Source: Tetraselmis striata
Lineage: Eukaryota > Chlorophyta > Chlorodendrophyceae > Chlorodendrales > Chlorodendraceae
Direction: 5' to 3'
DNA: 64,000 bases
Assembly (NCBI GenBank): GCA_006384855.1
Contig: VCJN01001865.1
Location: 1 to 64,000, forward strand
In this document: positions 35,301-46,654 of the stretch, in pieces
Position numbering within the stretch: position 1 is the first letter of the stretch
How the letters are laid out: every line of letters starts with the position of its first letter
The notes under the pieces: model-generated
Databases searched by the model: none
Seen by the model: the letters and a program-made list of their open reading frames with translations, nothing else
Told to the model about the DNA's origin: nothing
Translations under genes and position numbers: made by a program

Positions 35301-35640
35301 TTGAAATGATCTAAACTAGTTTATGGGGTTCCCTCCCTTTCCCTAAATGCTTTTCGGCTACATGATTATTGTGCAGCTCATCAGTGGTACGGGAACTAGG
35401 CACCTGTCGTTGCGCCCTTTTTGAGTGCAGCACTAGTAGACATAAAAGCAGCCGTTACAGCTGAGCCTGCCATCTTCCAGTTTTCGCCCCCCCCCCCCCC
35501 CCCCCCCCCCCGCCCCGTGTGACTCCGTTTTCCCTCCACGCTTTCACTTCACCTCCCTGCCAATTTCGGCTCTTGTTTGTGTAAAACAGCCTGCGCAATA
35601 TTTTTGGCAAAACCAGACTCAACTTTGAAACCCTTTGAGA
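32345..35640 (+). mobile_element. DIRS/Ngaro-like tyrosine-recombinase retroelement, best copy (copy B)
   Basis: Parts in order: a terminal segment (32345-32530); a gag-like frame (32642-33523); a short region without recognisable reverse transcriptase; a tyrosine-recombinase region (about 34084-35230); and a second copy of the terminal segment (about 35308-35490) followed by the ggcaaaaccagactcaactt motif that also precedes it at about 35280. This arrangement of repeated ends fits split direct repeats. It is broken, with a few breaks in the recombinase region and the reverse transcriptase apparently lost, so it could not move on its own. It is the least decayed of three copies and looks fairly young to moderate in age. 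A run of about 24 C interrupts the right end. Confidence 0.7.
32642..33523 (+). CDS. Gag-like protein frame of the DIRS-like element
   Basis: An open frame of 293 codons from the ATG at 32642. The N-terminus is acidic with a short coiled-coil-like helix (QADMKAQSTLMRELATTLAR); the middle is helical; the C-terminus is a Gly/Arg-rich RNA-binding-like tail. The same N-terminal stretch recurs in the minus-oriented fossil copy at 42466-42800, which supports a shared element protein. Assignment as gag rests on position and tail, not on a recognised domain. Confidence 0.55.
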   Translation: MFDGEEDAVVEPTLTSLQADMKAQSTLMRELATTLARLTARDLVVDGGGGTWLRFRATHRGTTDMQRGSRSAPRLVRASPERPCRRKSVSDEDDYLLVVPELLQRAESSYEAVRPVSRVPGLFPLSTDRPNEYLKQDDRRLSAQKEYLWMSCFGAHMAEHFVALDELLSYVPTASQDFTPYLARARNHAKDIDKAFRFRLAFIRRFNEVKRLHGDQAVLDVLRAQHFQPASAHLGSAIFGDLMRNYERRVSEATAASSAKATATARVAAAAAWRGRGRGRGGGRGRGREGEHE

Positions 35641-37601
35641 TATGCGGCACTATCTATTGTGGTTTAAAATAAATAGCGACTATTCAAGCTTCAATCTTTA
35701 AAATAGCGACTGCCAATAACCTCATCGTCAGTCTGCTATGTAACAGTGTGCGCAATTAGCGATTTGAACCGCAATAATGTTTCTGTGAGACGACCGACCT
35801 AGGTACCCTGTACCCACGGCGGCGCTCACACGGATCAGCACAATGTGACACGTGCTCACTGACGTAGTAATCTAACGATATACAAACGGAAAGATAACAT
35901 AATGTATGCGATATGATGAGTCAAAGTGTAATAATTTCATGCGGGCAGCACGCAAGTTATATTATACGCGGCTTCGACATGTATTTCGACCGAAGTATAA
36001 CCGGGCCGATATCGATTTCGTTCAGCTGATACTTGTTGCCGATTGCGACGGAAGTCATACGGAAGTAATACGGAAATCACGCGGGCTCGCTGCTCTGCGA
36101 CGGCTCATCATATCCGCTGCACTGATGCTGCTGTTGTCGCCGCAGTGCCACCGGCACGCGCGCCCGGGCCGGCCGCGACGCATCGACGTGATGATGAACC
36201 GCAGCTAATCCTTAGAAGTGGTCGCTGCTAACGTCCTGACCCTGTCTCTCAGAGTTCGCCACTTTGCTCTTGAAACTCGAAACACCAGCAGACACCGTTG
36301 TGTAGTATCAGGGGTGAGACTGACACATCATAGGGGATATCTGCAGCACATTGGCGCAGTGCCAGTTGCAATGCAGGCCCGCACGTGCCCCGCTGCTGGA
36401 CGGGTTGCCGCGGGGTTCTCCGGGCGGCACCGCCCGGCGGCGCCACCGCGAAGGTGTGTCGCTGTTATCATAGCCCGAATTACGGATAGTTCTTTACCAA
36501 CTTCCAGTTATTTGTTTTCTTCTCAAGAAGCAACCGGGCTACTGCGTGCCGAATATCCAGCAAGCAGCATGCCGAATATATTTTGCTCCGACAGCCCCGC
36601 TGCCGCAGCTGCTGCTGCTGTGTCGTTGGGAAAAAAAAGCGCGGCCGTTGTGTCGTCCCACCTACCGCCCCCTTCCCCTGATCCCCCTCCCTTTCCTCAC
36701 TGGATCACTCAGGCTGGCGTGTCGGTGCATGAGCAGGTTCAGGCTGTGCTGCGCGTCTTCCGCTGCCGCACGGGTCGACGCCTCGTCGGCGGGGGGCGGT
36801 AGAGAGGCGGAAAAGGCGGCCGGTGATGCGGGCTCGGAGCGCCGCCGCCGCAAGTTCCAAGGCGGCCGAGGGGGCGGGGATAAGGGTCGGCGCGGCGGTC
36901 GTAATCAGGAAGAAACTCAGGTGCGAGCCGGCTGACAGGGTGGTGCTCGACTGATCTCCTATTAGCGCTACTGGTTGGCTGCCGCGCCAGCCCTATGCGC
37001 GGCCAGCGGGTTCTCTGTCCTCCGATATGGCAGCGCACGTTCGCACCACTGTCACAAATAGTGCGAGCACATTGTCGCTCGACGCATATGAGCAAGAACC
37101 AGTAGCGACATGCACTCGTGACGTTATCCGTGCAGTGGTGTAGGGCAACGTCGCACCAGCTCCCCCTCCTTGGTGTTTACACTCAAAATGAAACTCTGGC
37201 TATATACCTAAGCGGGCATCATTGGTGCCGTCTGGGTATTGCCTCGGTGTGTTTCTACCGCACGAATATGTCAAATCTCTCCCTCCCTCTTTCCGGTCTC
37301 CCTCTGTTTCTCTGATCAAGTTCCCCGAGGTACTCGACATGGTCAGTTGAGGGGGTGGGCAGGAGGTGCAAGGCTAGCGAGGGGTGCCTGCTCCTGACAG
37401 CATCGGCAAAGAGCTGCCCATAACTGCTGTGTAATTCAAGGCGTTTCGTGTCCTGCAATCCGCACCCATCCCACGCCCATCCCTTCTCTCAGTCCGCTCG
37501 CCGGTAACGTACAGCGCAGGGTCCCATGAATGCACGCAGGTGATTTCGGGCGCCCTAATATAATGGCATGCCTGGCTCCCCCTGAAGGGCGCATTCCACA
37601 G
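35641..37601. other. Unassigned interval before the helical-repeat gene
   Basis: AT-rich to 36040, then GC-rich. Overlapping frames at 36218-36802 and 36546-36935 are Ala/Pro/Arg-rich with no domain. The missing 5' exon and promoter of the following gene should lie in its right part. Confidence 0.35.
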
Positions 37602-40194
37602 CACCGGCGCTCGACATGCCGGGCAGCCGCCCGCGGACAGCAGCAGGCTGGCGGCCGTGCGGCTGAACAAAGAAATCCAGGAGCAGCCCAGCGTGGAGGC
37701 GCTGGACGCACTGCTGCGGGGCCGCCTGGACGAGCTGGACCCCATCCACCTGTGCACCGCGGCCTCGCGGCTCGTAGCGCTCGCCCCGCGGCACGGCCCG
37801 CCTCCCGCCGCGCTGCCGCCCCTGCTGGCCGCCCTCGCTGGGACGGCCGCCGCCCAGGTCGGCGACTTCAGCGGCCGGCAGCTGGCCAGCCTGACGTGGG
37901 CCCTGGCGCGGCTGGGCTGGGACGGGCCGCGCGGCCAGCTGGAGCGGCTGCTGCTGGGCGTGGAGCTGGCAGCGGCAGAGCGGCTCGCCAGCGGCAGCAT
38001 GACCCGCCCCACCGAGGTCTCGCTGCTGGCGTGGTCCTTCGCGCGGCTGGGCTACTCGCCGGACGCGTTCCTGGGGGAGCTGGAGGCGCTGCCGGACGGC
38101 GGGCGCGGGCTTCTGGCTCGGCTGCGCCCGCAGGAGGTGTCCAACCTGGCGTGGGCGCTGGCCCGGCTGCAGCGCACCGGTAGCCCACTGCTGCCGCCGC
38201 TCACGCAGCGCGCCGTCGAGGTGGTGCGGAGCACCTCCCGCCAGGTGAGATGCCGCTCACATCACCCGTGAAGGAGCATCTGGCATCTGGTGTCCCAAAA
38301 GCAGGGGGGAAGAGGGGCGGGGGGAGGGGGAGGGGCGGGGGGGGGGGGGGGGGGGGGGGGTTCACCGTAACAGCGCTTTGGGTGTGCTATACACGATTTC
38401 TTGACTGTTAACCTGGAACTTTGTCATGATGCGCAACGAATACAGCATGGAATCTCCCATGCAATGGCGCAAAACAAATCATTATTTTGGGAACCCAGTT
38501 AACTGTTACAGCAGTTTAGTCGGTGCGTGGAGATGTTCACGCACGTGGCGCCTCCCCCCCCCCCCTCTCGCCCTCTCTTCCCCTCTCCCTGTGCCGGATC
38601 CGTGCTGAATGGCATCCACATGGTGACGTCACCCAGCTGCGCCACGGGCTGACACGGGGTACGTGCTGCTGCGATTCTGCCGCCGCAGGAGCTGTGCGTG
38701 ATCGTGTGGGCATTTGCCAAGGTGGGGCACGCATCGCCCGCAGTGCGCGAGAACCTGATGCCCGAGGTGGCGTCGTTCGCAGCGCCGGCGCTGCACAAGT
38801 TCGGCGCGCGCGACCTGGCGATGCTGGCGTGGGGCGTCGGGAAGCTGCGCGTCAACACCGCGGGCCTGCTGGGGGGCATCGCGGCCGAGTCGGCGGGGCG
38901 GCTGCGCGAGTTTTCGCCGCAGGGGCTGTCCAACCTGGTGTGGGCGCTCGCGCGCTGCGGCGTCGCGTCGCCGGGCCTGATGGCGCCCCTCGCCGACGAG
39001 GTTTCGGAGCGCTCGCACCGCTTTTCGCCGCAGGGCCTCGCCAACCTCATCTGGGGCATCACCCAGATCGGCGACGTCGACTGCCGGCATACCACCGCCG
39101 CGCTGGACGCGCTGGCGACCAGCACAGCCGCGGTGGTGCCGTCGTTGGCGGCCATGGAGATGTCCAATGTGGTGTGGGGACTGGCCAAGCTCGGCCTCCG
39201 CTCGCTGGCCATCGACCACCTGCTGGACATTGTGGCCGCCGAGGCGGGCGCCCGTGGCGGCGAGTTCAGCCCGCAAGGTTTGGCAAACTTGGCGTGGGGC
39301 TTCGCCAAGCTCGGCATTGCCGGGGACGAGGAGGGCTTCGGCGTGGACGGCCAGCGCCTGCTCGGCCGCCTGTCGCCGCACGCGCTGCGCCTCTCGCACC
39401 GCATGCTCCCCCTGGACATCAGCCACCTCACGTGGGCCCTCGCCCGCATCGGGCACTACGACGCCAAGCTGCTCGACGCGATGGCGCTGCGCGCCGCCGC
39501 CACGCTGGACGCCTTTTCCGCGCAGGCGATCGCCAACACGGTGTGGGGCCTGGCGTCGCTGGGCAAGTACAGCGCGCCTCTGCTCGACGCCGTGGCGGCC
39601 GCCGCACCGCGCCGCCTTGCCGAGTTTTCCAACCAGGGGCTGGTGAACCTGGCATGGTCCTTTGCGCAGCTCGATTACGTGTCGCCCAAGCCGCTATTTC
39701 GCGCGGTGGCGCGCGAGGCGGACGGCCGCGTGGGCGGCATGTCCCCGCTGGGCGTCGCGAGCCTCGTGAACTCGTTCGCCGACCTGTACATCACCGACCG
39801 GCGCCTGTTTGAGGCGGTGGACAGCACGGTGCAGGCGCGGCTGGCCGAGTTCAAGCCGCAGCATGCGGAGCGCCTCATGACAAGCTACGCGCGCCTCGGC
39901 TACAGGTCCGCGGCGGCGCTGCCGCTCCTGGGACAGGCAGCCGAAGGCGCCATCGCGAGCGCGATTACGGCCACGCAAACGTTTGGCGCGCGCCAGCGCT
40001 GGAGCCAGGCGCAATGCATGCATTACACCGCCCTCATGGTCGAAGTCTTCACCAGCGGCGGCTTGCCCAATTTGCCCAATCTGTCAGAGGATATAGACGC
40101 GGCGTGGGATGACAGCATCGCCCAAAGTGGCAGGGACGTGTCACCCCGCGGCATGCGTCGCGAAAGTGGCGGCGCTGCCAGGCGCAGGGCATAG
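37602..40194 (+). CDS. OPR/FASTK-like helical-repeat protein, probably an organelle RNA-binding factor (5' incomplete)
   Basis: Two exons: 37602-38244 and 38689-40194, joined in phase 0; about 715 codons visible. The protein is a run of ~35-40 residue helical repeats with cores such as LASLTWALARLGW, VSNLAWALARLQ, LSNLVWALARCGV, LANLIWGITQIGD, LANLAWGFAKLGI, ISHLTWALARIGH and LVNLAWSFAQLDY, about a dozen in all. Such NLAWALAKLG repeats are typical of algal OPR-type and FASTK-related proteins that bind RNA in chloroplasts or mitochondria. No RAP domain is seen at the C-terminus, which ends in a short basic tail. No in-frame ATG opens the first exon and there is a good acceptor (ttccacag) at 37601, so a 5' exon, perhaps with the targeting peptide, is missing. 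The intron holds a long G-run (about 38331-38360). The family call is firm; the RNA target is unknown. Confidence 0.8.
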
Positions 40195-41022
40195 CCGCTT
40201 CTGCGCGCCCATCTGCACAGCGGTTTCGCAGGGATGGCGAATTCGGTACTACTTTTTTCTCGGACACACTCGCATCAGAAGCCTAATCCCCCGCATTGGT
40301 TTGAACAATGTGTCGTGCTGAGCAACGTACAGTCCAAGCGGTGACCTGGAACAAGTTCCGACCTGATGCATTGAACCTGCAGTATTGAGCAATTTGGCGA
40401 AGGGCTCATATTCACCATGTGGCACGAGTATACAGCATTCCACGATATCCTTGACAACCACAGGAAATTGCCAATATTATGCTGCGGGAGGCTGCAGTTC
40501 CTGGGGAACCATTTCATGCTGAAGAAAATGGCTGAATACACCTGTCTAGTGAAGCGATTGATTGTTTGTCGAGCAGTTTGACTTTCAACGGGACCCTGCT
40601 TTGCACTGTAGATGTAGAGTGCTGCGGGTTTATTGCCAATGAGTACCGAGTTAACGATACGCGGCACAATAAGCATACATACCGTGCTACCCGTGTTGCA
40701 TTACTAGATTAAATGATGTCCAGTTTCGATGATCGTCGCACTGCGAGATTATAAGGGGCACCTGCACCTACATGTGTCAACTGGCTATCACAATAACAGA
40801 ATGCCACGTCGTACAAGGAATGACAATGTTACAGACATGTGTATATCATCGACATACATGTCGATTCACTTAATCTATCCCTTCAGTGATTGTTCTTTCA
40901 AGCCGCGGAGAATATGAAGGGCCACAGCTGCACATGCACCTCGCGGTCCCACCAAACATGTGTAAATGTGCTGTTACATCAATGGAAATGTAATGCATAT
41001 GTAAATACATATTCAGGTACTA
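40195..41022. other. Intergenic region after the helical-repeat gene
   Basis: More balanced base composition, no coding-like frame. It should contain the 3' UTR of the upstream gene. Nothing else is recognised. Confidence 0.4.
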
Positions 41023-42443
41023 CAGCAGCCCACAAAAGTTTCTGCATGTTTTTATGGGTGTGATTTGGGGTTGGTCGCTTTTAGTCGGTAAACCCACGCA
41101 TAGTCTACGCCGTTGCAGCCATTGCGAGGATAACCAGGCAAGAGTGTGTACCAGGTGTGCTAGGGCCAATGCGACGGCGCGCGTGGCACGCGCGGCGCTT
41201 GTTCTGCGGCACTACCAGTGTAACAAGTGTTGCACAGCCGGGCTGTGAACGGTTTGAGCGCACGGCACGCAGACATTATTTGGACGTAAAGAACCATGTT
41301 TTTCTCCCATGGTCGCCAAGATACATGTGTTGGCCACCTAGCCCATGCCGCGCGGCGCATGGTTTGGAGTCTATGGTCAGCTAGCGGGCTGCATGCGACA
41401 TTTGCAAACTAGATCATGTTCGCCCTGCAAGAAGCGGTAGCATTGCAACCACATTTTACTTCATAACATTTTTATCAGGTTGGGCTGTAAATTAGTGCGA
41501 TGGAATGCCCGTGACCTGCGTAACCTGAAAGCCCGTTGGAAAGCGCAGGTCACGGGCTTTCCAACACACTAATTGACAGCCCAATGCAATTAAACGTCGA
41601 AATGTCATGGCATGTTAAAGTTAACCCCCCCCCCCCCCCCCCTGTTCTGGTATCCCAGCCAGCCCACTCACTGTGGATGGGGGCGCATGATGGGGGCATG
41701 TAATGTGCCCTTCCACGCAAGCTCCCAGGCGCGAGGACCCCTTTGATAGGTCTCCATCGCGCGGACCCCGTCATCATTTTGGCTTTTCCCCTTGGATGGT
41801 GGGTGACATGTGTTACAACATGCGTGCAGACATGTGCAACAGTGGCGACATTGTTGACGAGGGGCTCGACCAGCCCACGCTTAGCCTACGGTGCGGGCGG
41901 TATAAGCATGCACCTATGCAATTGAAGGCACTTTATGTGTGCTACTTTCACCCAGCAAGGCGGGGCCAGCGGTGCTTATCTTGCAGCTTGGAAAATTGTG
42001 GGATGATTGGCCCCATCACGACGGCGGCATTACTGTCACACTCTCATGGATATGCCATGCATTGCATCGGTAGCGTGCATGGATTGGCATCAAGCTCGGT
42101 CGTCTTACAGCGCATGCATACGTCCACCCACCACCGGCAGCGCGCGGACATATGCGACGGATGGAAACTACGCCGCCAACAAGTTGCCCCCTATTCATCG
42201 CCCGTTTTTTTCTGTGGTTTTAGCCATGTGCCAGACAATGCCATTGCCGAAGAATAATTCTAAAAGTGCGAGAACCGGGAGAAACGGCTGCCTCCTTGGC
42301 GTAGGAGGCTTGCATACCCTATATTACAACGCTCCGTGGCCCCGTGGCCCCATGGCTTAGGCACCAAGGCGAGGATGCGCGCGGATTTCTGTGAGCAAAG
42401 ACCTTTGTGGGCTGCTGTATACATTTAGCGTAGCCGTACACAA
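41023..42443. mobile_element. 1.4-kb repeat R, copy 1 (TIR-type non-autonomous element)
   Basis: It starts cagcagcccacaaaag and near its right end has the reverse complement cctttgtgggctgctg (one mismatch), followed by a shared 24-bp tail ending tagccgtacacaa. The second copy lies at 48906-50296, overall about 95% alike by eye. An internal inverted repeat (gggctgtaaattagtg / cactaatt.acagccc, about 41484-41590) surrounds a short variable loop, and a C18 run follows. No transposase frame is evident, so it looks like a long MITE or deletion derivative. No clear target-site duplication seen. Confidence 0.75.
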
Positions 42444-43008
42444 CAATTCTGTATCACTTTCTACAGGATTTCACAGGATACAGCAAGTATGTATTCTGTC
42501 ACTCACGGATTTTGCTCCGACACGGTCGCTCTGGGCTAGCTCTAGCAAGTCGGGGCGCTCTGCGGCTCCCCCGCTGCTTGTCGGCTGTCCCGCGATGCGC
42601 TCCCCGGAACCGGAGCCATGTGCCCCATCTCCACCAACAACGCGGTCACGAGCCGTCAATTGGGCCAACGATGTTGCAAGCTCGCGCATCAATGTAGACT
42701 GGGCCTTCACGTCTGCGTGTAGCGACTCGAGCGTCGGCTCAACGACGGGTTCTTCTCCATCTGGCATGGTAACGCACGGACGTACGGATGAGAATATCAC
42801 ACTCGGGTGGTGAGCCGGGTGCTGTCTTGAACAATCTGGGGTGACCTTGCCCGCAACAGGTTACGAGACAGTTTTAACATCGATGCGTGTAACGCAGCGA
42901 GAACTGGAAGATGGCAGGCTCAACTGTTATGGCTGCTTTTATGTCTACTCGTGCTGCACCCCAAAAAGGGCGCAACAACAGCTGCCTAGTTCCCGTACCA
43001 CTGAGCAG

Positions 43009-43833
43009 CGACGGCCGGCCGGCCGATGTTGGGCTTTTTGGGTATGGCAGTATCCGCGGGAACACGGTTGCTGTTGATACCACCATTGCCCCTATCCTCG
43101 GCGTGTCAAGCTCGGATCCAACGACTGCTTTGCGGGCTGCAGAGCGCCACAAAATTCAGAAGTATGACGAGGGTGCCCGACGAGGGTGTCTGACGAGGGT
43201 GATCCAACGCCGCTGGCATGCTTCGCTTTGTTCCTTTCGCCGTTTCCGAGTTCGGCTCGCTGGACCCGCACGCCGAGGCTTTCTTGGTGGAGCTCGCGAA
43301 AGCTAGCCACACACACACTGGCCAAAAACTCGGCCAGCTCTTTTTTTCTCGCCCCCGGGACAGGACTGGCACCAGTGAAACCCTTGCAGCGTCTCTACGA
43401 CGGCCGTTTAGGCAGCAATCCAGTTACGGAAGCCCTGGGTAGGCGACGCTCCAGCTCTTGTCTGCGTGGCGCCGCCGTTTCTCCTTGCTCATCAACATGG
43501 CACATGCAGACAACGTTCTTGGCGGGGTCGCGGCCGCGCGTGCGGCACGTGATGGTGCGTCGCGTCGCTCGTCGGCATGTGTTGCTATGACCCGGGTCAT
43601 TGGCTGCAAGCGTCCTCGCCGCGGCTGATAGCCTACCCCGGGGCGGGGGTCCCTTTTGTTCCTGGCAGCTAAGCGACTTCGTGGTTCCCTTGGCTCCTTC
43701 TTGGTTCTTGGCTCCCTGTCCTCCTGCTCGACCTTGGTTTCAGGCTTATGTCTCTCTTTTGCTGGCAACCTTTCATAGTTGCTGTTAGTTCTGTTTGTGG
43801 TGCGCATTTGTGAAAGCCCTGATGTAATAAATA
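43009..43833 (+). mobile_element. LINE-1 copy, 5'-truncated, with 9-bp target-site duplication
   Basis: It corresponds to the last part of the LINE at 56110-59451: the restriction-like endonuclease region (GRPADVGLFGYG, VDTTIAPILGVSS) and the whole 3' UTR, ending atgtaataaata. The exact 9-mer actgagcag stands at 43000-43008 and 43834-43842, and the intact DIRS-like terminus elsewhere has this 9-mer once. The copy is itself interrupted by a SINE-like insert (43343-43450) and carries frame-breaking differences from the parent. Confidence 0.85.
43343..43450 (-). mobile_element. SINE-like repeat sharing the LINE-2 3' end (copy 2)
   Basis: On the minus strand it starts agcgtcgcctacccagggct and ends gtcccgggggcgag plus seven A. 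The flanks repeat ccagctctt (43334-43342 and 43451-43459). The parent LINE-1 reads cggccacctcttgtctgcg without the insert, so both edges are exact. Length about 108 bp. Confidence 0.85.
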
Positions 43834-43910
43834 ACTGAGCAGCACTTGTAGCTGAAAAGCGGTTAGGTCAAGGGAGGAAACCCGTAAACTAATTTAGATC
43901 AGAATAATCT

Positions 43911-44290
43911 CGGAGCCTTCCCTCTCGACAACATGCACCCCCTGCTGTTGCTTTTGTTGTATAGCGCTTGATCTCTGCGCTAGCGACTTGTATTTTACGG
44001 TTGTCGCGTCGATTGAAAACGACCGGAACATATTTTAATATCAGTCATCGTCACCCTCGCTCGCGTCAGCAGTGCTGATGTAAAATAATGCTTGGCTGCG
44101 CTGACGCGCGAGCGAGCTACAGGTACTCGTACCAGGTACTTCCCCTCGTACAGGACACACGGATAAGGAAGAATTTGTGCGCGTTATAATTAGATCTTTT
44201 AGGCCACTTCCCGAGTATTTTGGTATTTCGGTATTTTCCGGCCTCAAGTACCGAAATACTCATACGACCCCCAGCGCACATCCCTTGTCC
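43911..44290. other. Short unassigned interval
   Basis: Contains ggtacc/gtac motifs and an inverted pair ggtatttcggtattt / agtaccgaaatactc near 44220-44265. Its last ten bases, tcccttgtcc, are the left target duplication of LINE-2. Confidence 0.5.
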
Positions 44291-46100
44291 CCATCAGACC
44301 CCATACCCATAGAGCGTGGCCTCCGACAGGGATGCCCCGCTTCCCCCATCCTATTTAACATATTTATTAACGATATATTCGATGGGGTAGAACATCTAGG
44401 ATGTGATGTACCAGGGTGCACTGACACATTAGCGGCAAGGCAACTACCACTAAGGGTGCCAGGTCAGTTATACGCGGACGACGCTGTTGGTATCACAGGC
44501 TCGTTCGATAACCTGCATGCCATGTTCGCCCACCTCTCGCAGTGGGCGGAGGATCATTTTATGGGGTTTGGGGTACTTAAGTGTGGGGTGATGGCATTAG
44601 GCCGATATTCCGACGAGACCGCGTTACGCGAACAAGCTGCCCGATGGCAGCTTGGGGGGGAACGGGTACCGGTTGTAAATGAATATAGGTACTTGGGTAC
44701 GGTCATTAAGTCGGATTTAGGTATGCAACACATAGTAGACGACCGGGTTAAGAAGGGTAAACGCGCTATTGAGGCGCTCGATTCGGTATTAGTCGGTGGA
44801 CGGGACATAATCCCTATTAATGTGCGTGTGTCGGTTTTTAAAACCTGTGTACTGCCGGTTTTAACTTATGGGTGTGAAGTATGGGGCATGGATAGAACTA
44901 GCGGCGCAAATAAATTACAAACTGTACTCAATCAGTGCTTGCGTTGCCTCATTGGGGTAGGTAAAAACTCCCCTGGGGTAGCCACTGCACCGATGATGCG
45001 GGAATTGGATATTGCGCCCATAGAGGCTACGGCCGCTGCGGCACGGGCTCGGGCGTTCCTTAAAGCATCCGACTTGAATACATGTATAACCCATTTAGTA
45101 GATCAGCCAAGTCGGGCGCGCCCTAACACGTGGACGTCGGGGACTGTGCGGTGGTTAGATCGACTAGCTAGGGCGAATGTAGGGCTAGCTGAGGGGGCGC
45201 ACCTTCCACTTGAGTGGAGGTCACTAGCCGCGCGCGATGCCGCTAAACTAGTAAAGGCATCGGTGTGGGCGCGTTACGAATCGTCGGTATCGTTAGCACG
45301 CAATAACACCTGGGGTATATATGTCCAGGCGTCCTATGCGTCAAACCCGTTGCCACAGTACGGTGTGGGTGTCCCCGCGGGGGTTGTGGCCGGGTTGCAC
45401 ATTATGATACAATTACGCACCCGAGTATTTCCCACTGCCCGCCGATTGGCCCGGATTCATGCCATGCCTGAGCGGTTCCTTGAACACTGCCCTGCATGTG
45501 GCGGAGGTGAATCTGAGACTATCGAACATCTGTTGGTGGAGTGCCCGCGGTGGGGGTATCACCGTCATAATTTTGGGTTGTTAGTTCCGGAGTTCAGGGA
45601 TTTTATTAGTAGTCAGGTTAGTGCGTCAACGCCTGAGGACTTAACTGCCTTTATTTTGGGCGGGGTCCCCCCCTCCCTTCACGGCGCCCTGGATTTTACT
45701 GGGAATGGGAAATTTTTCCAGCTATGGCGTCGGGCCCTCCCTCACATTGCCTTTTTGTTGCACATGTATCGCACTCCCGAAATGCTTTGCTCCGCGGGTT
45801 GGGGCTTGCCCCAACTCGCATTACTCGAATGGGCCGACGCCCAAACGGGTAGGGCGGACCTTTCGTGGTCAGTGCCGGGTATTTTGATGGCAGTGTTTTA
45901 GACGGTGATCCAACAGTGTTGGAAATTCCGTCACTGGCCTCCAATTAGTCTTGCGAAATGCTTCGGCAATTTGCTTGATGACTATAACGGAGCGTCGCCT
46001 ACCCAGGGCTTTCCGTAACTGGATTGCTGCCTAAACGGCGGTCGTAGAGACGCTGCAAGGGTTTCACTGGTGCCAGTCCTGTCCCGGGGGCGAAAAAAAA
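44291..46100 (+). mobile_element. LINE-2, 5'-truncated, with perfect 10-bp target-site duplication
   Basis: The insert starts inside the reverse-transcriptase region and ends with eight A at 46100. The 10-mer tcccttgtcc stands at 44281-44290 and 46101-46110. The frame is open from the truncation point to the stop at 45899-45901 (about 536 codons). Motifs: RGLRQGCPASPILFN (RT palm), YADDAVG (catalytic aspartates), YRYLGTVI, then the C-terminal zinc-knuckle-like C-P-A-C-x9-H-x4-C. No endonuclease is in the retained part. The last ~110 bp equal the SINE-like repeat. Intact frame and perfect duplication indicate a recent insertion. Confidence 0.88.
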
Positions 46101-46141
46101 TCCCTTGTCCGCTCGGTTGAGCGGTCGTCTCGTACGAGAGA

Positions 46142-46346
46142 TATTTTATGTTACATCAGGGCTTTCACAAAAGCGCACTACAACAGAACTAACAGCAACT
46201 ATGAAAGGTTGCCAGCAAAAGAGAGACATAAGCCTGATAAATCGAGCAGGACAGGGAGCCAAGAACAAAGAAGGAGCCAAGGGAACCACGAAGTCACTTA
46301 GCTGCCAGGAACTTAAGGAACCCCCGCCCCGGGGTAGGCTATCAGT
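46142..46346 (-). mobile_element. LINE-1 3' UTR fragment
   Basis: Reverse complement of the LINE-1 3' UTR, from gatagcctaccccggggcgg down to agccctgatgtaacataaaa. The flanks gtacgagaga and gtacgggaga form a likely target duplication with one mismatch. Confidence 0.75.
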
Positions 46347-46654
46347 ACGGGAGAGGTCCCGGTATTGATTCCCGGTCGATATGTATTTCGGCAATACCGT
46401 CCCGGCGTGTCCTGGGTTTACATACCCGGATGATGCATTAGGTCGCTAGTCGCCCCCCGGGGTTCTGATGAGGCAATGGTCTTAAGGGCTATATGCCAGA
46501 CATACGACTTCAGTTGGCACAAGAGGTCAAGTGATGGGGCGCCTTCGGCCGATGTCCCGGCCGGGGCGAACTTTACTTTTACTTTACTCAAACCCCGGAA
46601 TCGGCGGCAAAGTATTTGAGTATTTCTTATTGGAAGTCGGAATCCTTAACACTA

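Larger units (their letters stand above)
42466..43910 (-). mobile_element. DIRS/Ngaro-like element, 5' part (copy C), interrupted
   Basis: In minus orientation it holds the terminal segment (43910 to about 42860) and the start of the gag-like frame (about 42800-42471) of the element at 32345. It is broken off next to the 1.4-kb repeat. A LINE-1 copy (43009-43833) is inserted in the terminal segment, with the target duplication actgagcag on both sides. Moderate age; older than the LINE insertion it carries. Confidence 0.7.

Noticed and set aside
36218-36935. Two overlapping Ala/Pro/Arg-rich ORFs as host genes
   Set aside because: Low-complexity composition, no splice signals in phase, no domain.
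38499-39456. Long antisense frames opposite the helical-repeat gene
   Set aside because: They are mirror frames of a high-GC coding exon whose sense strand carries clear repeats.
40275-40676. 133-codon minus ORF after the helical-repeat gene
   Set aside because: Residue use looks random, with no domain and no conserved counterpart in the window.
43343-43450. tRNA-derived SINE
   Set aside because: A segment (ggtgccagtcc) loosely resembles a pol III B box, but two positions disagree and no A box stands at the right distance. Origin left open.
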